Source: Mycobacterium simulans (GTDB lineage Bacteria; Actinomycetota; Actinomycetes; Mycobacteriales; Mycobacteriaceae). Taken from it: a stretch of 64,000 nt of DNA. The stretch covers positions 289,015 through 353,014 of the forward strand of contig NZ_OCVX01000004.1 of NCBI RefSeq assembly GCF_900232995.1. The letters run 5' to 3'. The translations under genes and the position numbers were made by a program. Positions 1-10,000 of this stretch are shown here, piece by piece. A model generated the notes under the pieces. That model saw nothing but the letters and a program-made list of their open reading frames with translations, was not told where the DNA came from and made no database searches. The first letter of the stretch is position 1; each line of letters begins with the position of its first letter.

Positions 1-77
1 GGCCCCACCACCACCCCACCCCCCCCCGCGGCCCCCCCGCGCCCCCCCACCCCCCCCGCCCCCCCCCCCCCCCCCTT
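1..77. repeat. poly-C low-complexity tract at the window edge
   Basis: Almost all bases are C, with long homopolymers including an uninterrupted run of at least 15 C around 61-75. It lies in the PGRS part of the PE gene, where real sequence has CCG/GCC triplet structure with frequent T and A. It looks like a degraded contig end rather than biology. Confidence 0.7.
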
Positions 78-570
78 CCCTTAGAACCCCGGCGCCCCCG
101 CCGCCCCCGCCGTTCGGCCGGGCGGCGCCCGACCCCCCGGCCCCGCCGTTGCCCAACAAGATCCCGCCGGCCCCGCCGTTTGCCCCGGAGCCCGGCGCCC
201 CGTCTGCGCCGTTGCCGACCAACGGGCGCCCCACCAGCGCTTCCGTGGGTGCATTGATCACGTTGAGTACTTGTTGTAGCGGCGATGCGTTAGTAGCCTC
301 AGCCGTCGCGTACGCATCCGAGCTCGAATTGAGGGCCTGGACAAACTGGTCGTGAAACGCCGTCAGCTGAGCGCTCACGCTCTGATAGACCTGGCCATGC
401 CTGGAAAATAGCGACGCAACCGCTGCCGAGACCTCATCGGCACCCGCGGCCAACATGGCCGTGGTCGGGGCCGCTGCCGCCGCATTTGCCGAACGCAGCG
501 CCGAACCGATACCCGCGACATCAGACGCGGCCGCCGCCAGGACGTCCGGGCTAGCCAGCACAAAAGACAT
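1..570 (-). CDS. PE_PGRS family protein, 3' part beyond the window
   Basis: The minus-strand frame starts at the ATG complementary to 568-570 and stays open to the window edge. The first ~100 residues are a PE domain: start MSFVLASPDVL, then AGADEVSAA and alanine-rich helices ending in the linker INAPTEALVGRPLVGNGADG. The typical Gly-Ala/Gly-Asn PGRS repeat follows (NGGAGGILLGNGGAGG). PE domains direct export through ESX type VII secretion to the cell surface. The gene is divergent from the giant PPE gene across 435 bp. Beyond roughly position 95 (leftwards) the repeat degenerates into almost pure G codons, with none of the Asn/Ala codons that normally alternate, so the terminal part may be a sequencing or assembly artefact. 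The family is certain; the C-terminus is unseen. Confidence 0.85.
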   Translation of the reverse strand, partial: MSFVLASPDVLAAAASDVAGIGSALRSANAAAAAPTTAMLAAGADEVSAAVASLFSRHGQVYQSVSAQLTAFHDQFVQALNSSSDAYATAEATNASPLQQVLNVINAPTEALVGRPLVGNGADGAPGSGANGGAGGILLGNGGAGGSGAARPNGGGGGGAGVLREGGGGGGGGGGGARGGRGGGWGGGGA

Positions 571-1005
571 CACTTCGATCCCCTTTGTTCGAGTGCATCT
601 CGTCACCGAGCCAGTGCTCCAGCAACAAACTTCTTTCAATTGGGGCCGTAGCGCCCTCGGTCAAATGGGGGATTCATGGGATGAAATTTCCTCCCCCTAT
701 TGGGGGAGGACGGCACCGCCGGGGGCTGCGAGGACGAGTTGCAGTGAGCTTGCCTTGGTTGTCGAAAGTCACTCTGTCAGTGCGGTTTTCACGTATTCGT
801 GTAATTCCGACCCGGCTTGGTTACCAACACCGCCCCGGTGGGGATTGCACAAATGGGCTACTTGCGGACTCCCGGAAATTCACTATGAATTGCTTGATCC
901 TGCCTGGCGCAGCTAAGCAATCGCGGGGTGCGACGCCTACTGCCCGGGGATCCAACACACCGGCCGCCACGGCGGCGCCGGCCATCTGCTTCGACTTGGG
1001 GAGAC
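571..1005. promoter_or_regulatory. Divergent intergenic region between PE_PGRS and PPE genes
   Basis: A 435-bp stretch without a convincing gene. It must contain promoters for both flanking genes. It holds a strong hairpin at 689-710 and, just before it, a short inverted repeat TTCAT-GGG-ATGAA at 673-685. The open frames crossing it on the plus strand are extensions or shadows: the PPE gene has its own GGGGAG ribosome site at 998-1003. Confidence 0.5.
689..710. promoter_or_regulatory. Perfect 9-bp inverted repeat (hairpin or operator)
   Basis: TCCTCCCCC at 689-697 and GGGGGAGGA at 702-710 are exact reverse complements separated by TATT. No T-run follows on either strand, so an intrinsic terminator is unlikely. 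The mid-intergenic position between two divergent genes suits a protein-binding site or a structured leader. Confidence 0.5.
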
Positions 1006-4000
1006 ATGATGGATTTCACGCGGATACCGCCGGAGCACAACTCGGGTCAGATGTTTGCTGGCGCCGGGCCGGGGCCGATGCTGGTGGCCGCGGCAGCTTG
1101 GCAGGGGTTGGCCGTCGAACTGGGTTCATCCGCTGTCGCATTTACATCACTGACGTCGCGGCTGGCGAATTCGTCGTGGCAGGGTCCGGCCTCGGCGGCG
1201 ATGGTGGGTGCAGCCGAACCCTATGCGAGGTGGTTGAGCGACGCGGCAATGCAGGCCGAACAGGCCGCCGCCCAGGCCCGGTTAGCGGCAGCCGCGTTCG
1301 AAGCAGCGCAGGCGGCAACCGTGCATCCCGGGGTCATTGCGGCCAACCGTGCTCAGTTTGTTTGGCTGGTGGCCTCGAACCTGCTGGGTCAAAATGCGCC
1401 GGCGATCGCCGCTGCTGAGGCTGAGTATGAGCAGATGTGGGCACAGGATGTGGCCGCCATGTTCGACTATCACGCTGAGGCATCGGCGATCACTTCGGTG
1501 TTGACTCCATACGATCTGCTCGGCAGGGCCGGTTTGAACCTGGGCGCCGCAAACGTGGGCAGCGGAAACGTCGGTAACGGAAACATCGGCAACTTCAACC
1601 TCGGCTCCGGGAACGTTGGCAACCGAAACATCGGCAGCGGCAACATCGGCAGCGGGAACATCGGGTTCGGCAACAGCGACCCCTCGATGGCGGCGGCGAC
1701 GGCGGCCGTCCGCAACTTCGGCTTGGGCAACACCGGCAGCAACAACATCGGCGTCGGAAACACCGGCGACGGCAATGTCGGCTTCGGCAACACCGGCGAC
1801 GGCAATATCGGCGTCGGGCTGACGGGGTCCGGTCTGAGGGGCCTCGGCGGGCTGAATTCGGGCACCGGCAACGTCGGCCTGTTCAACTCGGGCACCGGAA
1901 ACGTCGGCATCGGCAACTCGGGCACCGGGAACTGGGGCATTGGCAACTCCGGCAACAGCTATAACACCGGCTTCGGCAACTCCGGAGAGGCCAGCACGGG
2001 CTTGTTCAACTCCGGGATCGCCAACACCGGCATCGCGAACGCGGGCAGCTACAACACGGGCAACTACAACCCTGGCAGCACCAACACCGGCAGCTTCAAC
2101 GCCGGCAGCTACAACACCGGCTTTTTGAACCGCGGCGACTACAACACCGGCGTGGCAAACACCGGCAACGTCAACACCGGCGCTTTGATCTCGGGCAACT
2201 ACAGCAACGGTCTGTTATGGCGAGGAAATTATCAGAGCCTGATATTCGCGGCTCCGGGGTTTGGAAACTCGACCGACATCCCGTCGTCGGGCTTCTTCAA
2301 CACCGGTTCTGGTAGTGCGTCGGGCCTCGCAAATTCCGGCGCCAATAATTCGGGATTCTTCAACTCATCGAATGTCGGGGTGTCGGGCTACTACAACACC
2401 GGTGGGCTGGAATCGGGCCTCGCGAATTCGGGCAATACCGTCTCGGGTTTGCTCAATACCAGCTTGCTGAGCGCCGCGGCGCCGGCATTTATCTCAGGTG
2501 CCCTAAACACCGGCAGTAACATGTCGGGTGTTCTCGGCGGCCCCTCGTCCATAAACTTTGGGTTCGCCAACCAGGGCGGCGCAAACGTTGGCAACGCGAA
2601 CATCGGCGACTCTAACTTCGGCAGTGGAAACGTCGGCAATTCCAACATCGGCAGAGGAAACGTCGGCAGCTCGAACGTGGGCAGCGGCAACATCGGCAAC
2701 ACCAATATCGGCATCGGGAATATCGGCGACGGCAATCTGGGCTTCGGAAGCCATGGCGTCAATAATTTCGGCTTCGGCAACTTTGGCGACTACAACCTGG
2801 GCAGCGGCAACGTCGGCAACCACAACCGAGGCTTCTGGAACGCGGGCGACAACAACATCGGCTTCGCCAACGCCGGCAATAACAACGTCGGCATCGGGCT
2901 CACCGGCGACGGCCAAGTCGGGTTCGGAGCGCTGAACTCCGGCAGCGGCAACATCGGCTTGTTCAACTCCGGTACCGGAAACGTCGGCATCGGAAACTCG
3001 GGGACCGGCAACTGGGGCATCGGCAATGCGGGCATTGGCAACACCGGCATCGGCAGCACGGGCAGCTACAACACCGGCCCGTGGAACGCGGGTACCGCCA
3101 ATACCGGCCTCGGCAATGCCGGCAGTTACAACACTGGCTTCCTCAACGCGGGTGCCACCAACACCGGCAGCTACAACGCGGGCGAACACAACACGGGTGG
3201 GTTCAACCCGGGCAATTTCAACACCGGCCATTTCAACCCCGGCAACGTTGACACCGGCGCTTTCAACACGGGCAACTACAGCAACGGCTTTTTCGTAACC
3301 GGCGACAACCAAGGCCAGATCAGCGTCGATGTCGCGATCGATATTCCCACCGTCCCGATCGACATCGAGTCCGTTAATCCCATAGACCAAGTCTTGGTTG
3401 TCGGCGGGCAGGTCTACACAATTCCGGGCTATACGTACCCGAAAACATATTTCCTGGACGGCGCCTTCTATTTAGGCCCGGTCAACATCTCGTCATCCAC
3501 GCTCACCGCTCCCACCGTGACAATCGACATCGGTGGGCCAACTACGTCCATAGACGCCACCATCGTCGGCGCCTTGCAGGGCGGGACGATCCAGATCATC
3601 GACATACCGGCGGCGCCGGGATTCGGGAACTCGACAACCAACCCGTCGTCAGGCTTCTTCAACTCCGGCACCGGCGGCGCATCGGGCTTCGGCAACGTCG
3701 GCGCCAACAATTCGGGCTTCCGCAACGTGTCGACGGGCAGCGCAGGCGTCTCGGGCTACCGAAACGTCGGCTCCCTGGAGTCGGGCGTGGCCAACCTGGG
3801 CAACACCATCTCGGGCTTCTACAACACCAGCACCCAGGACCTCGCCACAGCTGCCAATGTCTCCGGCTTCGTAAACGTCGGCGCCAACTTGGCGGGCGCT
3901 CTTCGCGACAGCGCAACCGGGATGGTCTTCAACGTGGGCTTGGGAAACGTCGGCGCGTACAACCTGGGCAGCGGCAACCTGGGCGACTTCAACATCGGCA

Positions 4001-7000
4001 GCGGCAACGTCGGCGACCACAACTTCGGCAGCGGCAACATCGGCGCCCACAACTTCGGCAGCGGCAACACCGGCAACGCCAACCTCGGATTCGGCAACAC
4101 CGGCAGCGACAACAATGGCTTGGGCAATGCCGGCGACAACAACATCGGCTTCGGCAACACCGGCAACGGCAACATCGGCATCGGGCTCAGCGGCGACGGG
4201 CAGTTCGGCTTCGGTGCCCTGAACTCCGGCAGCGGCAACATCGGCCTGTTCAACTCCGGCACCGGCAACATCGGTATCGGAAACTCCGGCACCGGCAACT
4301 GGGGCATCGGCAACTCCGGCAGCTACAACACCGGCAGCTTCAACCCGGGCCGCACCAACACCGGGTTCTTCAACACCGGCACCACCAACACGGGCATCGC
4401 GAACGTGGGCAGCTACAACACCGGCAACTACAACACGGGCGCCACCAACACCGGAAGCTTCAACCCCGGCAATTACAACAGCGGCCTACTCAACACCGGC
4501 AACTACAACACCGGCCTGGCCAACTCGGGCAACATCGATACCGGCGCTCTCAACACCGGCAACATGGGCAACGGCCTGTTGTGGAGGGGCGACAGCCAGG
4601 GCCTGATCGGCTTCAATTACACGATCTCTATGCCGGAGATCGCGTTGGACCTGGTTGCCACCATCCCGATCAATATCCCCATCAACGCCAGCTTCACCAC
4701 TACCGTCTACAACGGGCTAACGATTGACGACATCCCGTTCGGAACCACCGCCACGCTCGGTCCCATCCCCATCCTCGAAGGCACCATCAACTCGCTTACC
4801 ATTCCGCCCATCTATGCCACCGGCCCCACGCCGGCAATCCAAATTGGAAATCCCGACGGTTCCACCGCGATCGTCATCCCGGTCTACGCCAGCCTTGGCC
4901 CCGCCGACTGGACGATCATCGACATCGGCGGCGCCCCAGGATTCCGAAACTCGACAACCAGCCCGTCGTCGGGGTTCTTCAACTCCGGCACCGGCAGCGC
5001 CTCCGGCCTCGGCAACGTCGGCGCCAACAACTCGGGCTTGTTGAACTTGGCCTCCGGCAGCTCCGGGATCTCGGGCTACAAGAACGTCGGCGACCTGGTA
5101 TCGGGCGCGGCGAACCTCGGCAACACCATGTCGGGATTCCTCAACACGAGCACGGTGGACCTCGCGACACCGGCCAATGTCTCAGGTGTAGGGAACATCG
5201 GGGCCAACCTCGCGGGGCTCTACCGCAACAACGCGGCGGGGATGACGGCCTTTAACCTAGGCCTCGCAAACGACGGCGCCTTAAATGTCGGCTTCGCAAA
5301 CATCGGGTCGCACAATTTCGGCTCCGGAAACGTCGGTGACTTCAACGTCGGCAGCGGCAACCTCGGCGATCACAACGTGGGCGGCGCGAACATCGGCAGC
5401 TTCAATGTGGGCTTCGGCAACCACGGCGTCCACAATCTCGGTTCCGGAAACCTGGGCGACCACAACATCGGCCCGGCAAATCTCGGCGACTACAACCACG
5501 GTTTCGGGAACGCCGGCAACGCCAATGCCGGCTTCGCGAACACCGGCGACTTCAACGTCGGCTTTGCCAACACCGGCAGCAACAACATCGGCATAGGCCT
5601 CACCGGCGACGGCGAAATCGGTTTCGGTGCGCTGAATTCCGGCGCTGGCAACACCGGCTTGTTCAACTCCGGCACCGGCAACGTCGGCTTGTTCAACTCC
5701 GGCACCGGCAATGTCGGCATCGGCAACTCGGGCACCGGAAACTGGGGCCTCGGCAATAGCGGCAACACCAACACCGGCGTCTTGAACTCCGGCCACGTCA
5801 ATACGGGCTTCATCGACTCCGGCACCGGAAACACAGGCATCGGCAACGCGGGCGCCTACAACTCTGGCAGCTTCAACACCGGCAGCTTCAACACCGCCGG
5901 CTTCAACCCGGGCTCCTACAACACGGGCTACTCGAATACGGGCAACTACAACACGGGGTTCGCAAACACGGGAGACGTGAACACCGGTTTCGTTAATTCC
6001 GGCAGCTATAACAACGGCGTCTTATGGCAGGGCGACTACCAACGCCTGATGGACTACAACTACACGATCGATATCCCTGATACCGCCATTCCGGTAAACC
6101 TCTCCGTGACCATCCCGATCAACATCCCGATCACCGCGACACTCGGCACCCTGACCATTCAGGGCTTCACCATTCCTAAATACACCGCCGACATCACCGT
6201 CCTGGATACCGGAACTACCCAAGCAATCAGCGTCGGGCCCATCACGTTCGGGGATATCGCGATCGCCCTTCCCACCATCACTGTCACCATCGGCGGGCCA
6301 ACCACCGCGATAACGATCGATGGCACCGGCGGCATCGGCCCCATCCCCATCCCGGTCATCGACGTTCCGGCGGAGCCGGGCTACGGGAACACGACCAGCG
6401 TCCCGTCGTCGGGCTTCTTCAACTCGGGCACCGGAAGCGCCTCGGGCCTCGGCAATGTCGGCGCCAACAACTCAGGGTTCTTCAACGTGGCCTCCAGCAG
6501 TTCAGGAATCTCGGGTTACAAGAACGTCGGCGACCTGGTATCGGGCATGGCGAACTACGGCAACACCATGTCGGGATTCTTCAACATCAGCACCCTGGAT
6601 CTCGCGACGCCGGCCGACGTCTCCGGCTTCGCAAACAGGGGCACCGACCTCGCGGGTTTCTTCGGAAACTTCGCGGTGTCCAACGCGGGTGTGGCGAACA
6701 TCGGCAGCTTCAACCTGGGCAGCGGGAACGTCGGCGACTACAACGTCGGCAGCGGAAACGTCGGCGGCCACAACCTCGGCGGCGCAAACATCGGCAGCTT
6801 CAATGTCGGCTTCGGAAGCCACGGCGCACACAACGTCGGATCCGGAAACCTGGGCGACTACAACATCGGCCCGGCAAACTTCGGCGACTACAACCACGGG
6901 TTCGGGAACGCGGGAAACGCCAATGCGGGTTTCGCGAACACCGGCGACAACAACATCGGCTTTGCGAACTCCGGCAGCAACAACATCGGCATCGGACTCA

Positions 7001-10000
7001 GCGGCGACGGCCAAATCGGTTTCGGCGCACTGAATTCCGGCACCGGCAACATCGGCCTGTTCAACTCCGGCAGCGGCAACATTGGCTTCTTTAATTCGGG
7101 CACCGGCAACATCGGCATCGGAAACTCGGGCACCGGCAACTGGGGTGTCGCCAACGCGGGCCTCGCAAGCACCGGCATCGAGAACGCCGGCAGCCACAAC
7201 ACGGGACTCTGGAATCCGGGTACCGGCAACACCGGCCTCGCCAATGCAGGCAACTACAACACGGGCGGCTACGACACCGGCAGCGCGAACACCGGCTTCG
7301 CCAACCCGGGCAGCTACAACACGGGCTCGGCAAATAGGGGCAGCACCAACACCGGCAGCTTCAACACCGGCGACTACAACACGGGCTTACTCAACGTCGG
7401 TAACTACAACACGGGCCTGGCAAACACCGGCAATGTCAACACCGGGGCTTTCAATGCGGGCAGCTACAGCAACGGCTTCTTCTGGAGGGACGACTACCAG
7501 GGTCTGCATGGTTTCCACGCCGGAATCTATATTCCCGAATTCTCGGTCCTAGACTTGGATCTGGCGATCCCCATCAATATCCCCATCACTGTCGATGCCA
7601 CGAACATCGTCGTCGGCCCCTTCGAGATTCAACCGATCACCGTCAGCGTCCTCGGTTCGTCGTATCTGAGCATCACCTTCGCCACCATTTCCGTCCCGGC
7701 CCTCACCGGCATCTTGCCCACGGTTGATGCCCTCATCGGCGGACCAGATACATCGATACCGATCACCATCTCCAGCAGCTTCGGCCCCGTCGACATCACG
7801 TTCATTGATATACCGGCGGCTCCGGGCTACGGGAACACGACCAGCACCCCGTCGTCGGGCTTCTTCAACTCCGGCACCGGCAGCGCGTCGGGCTTCGGCA
7901 ATGCCGGCGCCAACAACTCGGGCTTCCGCAACGTCTCGCTGGGCAACACCGGCGTCTCGGGCTACCGAAACGTGGGCTCGCTGGAGTCGGGCATCGCCAA
8001 TGTGGGCAACACCATTTCGGGCATCTACAACACCAGCACCCAGGACCTCGCCACAGCTGCCAATCTTTCCGGCTTGGCAAACGTCGGCTCCGACCTAAGC
8101 GGCGCGTTCCACAACAGCAGCGTCGCGGCCGGGCGGGTTGTCAACGTGGGCTTGGCAAATGCGGGCCAGCTCAACGTGGGCTTCGGAAACGTCGGCTCCG
8201 TCAACCTGGGTAGTGGCAACCTCGGCGATCTCAACCTCGGTAGCGGAAACCTCGGCGACCACAACCTCGGCAGCGGCAACGTCGGCAGCGCCAACGTCGG
8301 GTTCGCCAACATCGGCAGCGACAATCTCGGCTTCGGCAACATCGGCAGCGACAACCTCGGGTTCGGCAACACCGGAGACGGCAACATCGGCTTCGGCAAC
8401 ACCGGCAACGGCAACATCGGCATCGGGCTCAGCGGTGACGGCCAGTTCGGCTTCGGCGCCCTGAACTCGGGCACCGGCAACATCGGCCTGTTCAACTCCG
8501 GCACCAACAACATCGGCATCGGCAACTCCGGCACCGGCAACTGGGGCATCGGCAACTCCGGCAGCTACAACACCGGCATCGCCAACCCCGGCCGCGCCAA
8601 CACCGGTTTCTTCAACACCGGCATCGCCAACACCGGCGTCGCCAACGTGGGCAGCTACAACACCGGCAATTACAACACCGGCGCCATCAACACCGGCGGC
8701 TTCAACCCCGGAGCCACCAACACCGGCTGGTTCAACACCGGTGACTACAACACGGGCCTGGCCAACACCGGCAACATCAACACCGGCGCTTTCAACACCG
8801 GCGACATGAACAACGGCCTCTTGTGGCGAGGCGACAACCACGGCCAGATCGGCGCGTATTACGCGATCACCGTTCCGGAAATCCCCGCATCCTTCGACAT
8901 CCAAATCCCCATCAACATCCCGATCAGTGTCAGCATGACCGACGTCTACATTGACGCCTTCACCATTCCTAAGGTCACCTTCAGCGGGTTGGACGACGGC
9001 ATCGGCGGTAAAGTCGTCGGCTACATCGGCCCGTTCAGCGTCTACGGCGCCCAGAGCGGCGACCCGCTCGTCATTTCCTTCGGCGAGCAACCCACGGTCG
9101 CGGTCAACATCGGCAACCCGGACGGCTCAACGGTGATAGGCATAAGCGGCACAAGCGGTTTCGGCCCCATCACCATCCCACTCATCGACATGCCGGCGGC
9201 TCCGGGATACGGAAACTCGACCAGCAGCCCGTCGTCGGGATTCTTCAACTCCGGCAGTGGCAGCGCATCTGGCTTCGGGAACTTCGGCGCGAGCAATTCC
9301 GGCATTTTCAACTCCTCGACCGGACTCGCCGGCAACTCGGGCGTGCAAAACTACGGGTCGTTGCAATCGGGGTTCGCCAATTTTGGCAATACCGTCTCGG
9401 GCCTCTACAACACGAGCACCCAGGACCTCACATCGGCGGCCAATGTCTCCGGCTTGGCCAACGTCGGCACCAATCTCGCCGGCGTGCTCCGCGACAGCGC
9501 AACCGGGACGATCTTCAACGTGGGCCTTGCAAACGAGGGTCAACTCAACGTCGGCTTCGCAAACATCGGCGACCACAACCTGGGCAATGGAAACATTGGC
9601 GCCCACAACCTGGGCAATGGAAACATCGGCGCCCACAACCTGGGCGGCGGCAACCTGGGCGACCTCAACGTCGGTAGCGGAAACATCGGCAGCGTCAACA
9701 TCGGCTTCGCCAACACTGGAAGCGACAACTTCGGGTTCGCCAACGCCGGCAGCAACAACATCGGCTTCGGCAACACCGGCGACGGCAATATCGGCTTCGG
9801 CAACACCGGCAACGGCAACATCGGCATCGGGCTCAGCGGCGACGGCCTAAGCGGCTTCGGCGCCCTGAACTCGGGCACCGGCAACATCGGGCTGTTCAAT
9901 TCGGGCACCAACAATATCGGCATCGGCAACTCCGGGACCGGAAACTGGGGCATCGGCAACTCCGGCAGCTACAACACCGGCATCGGCAATGCGGGCAGCG

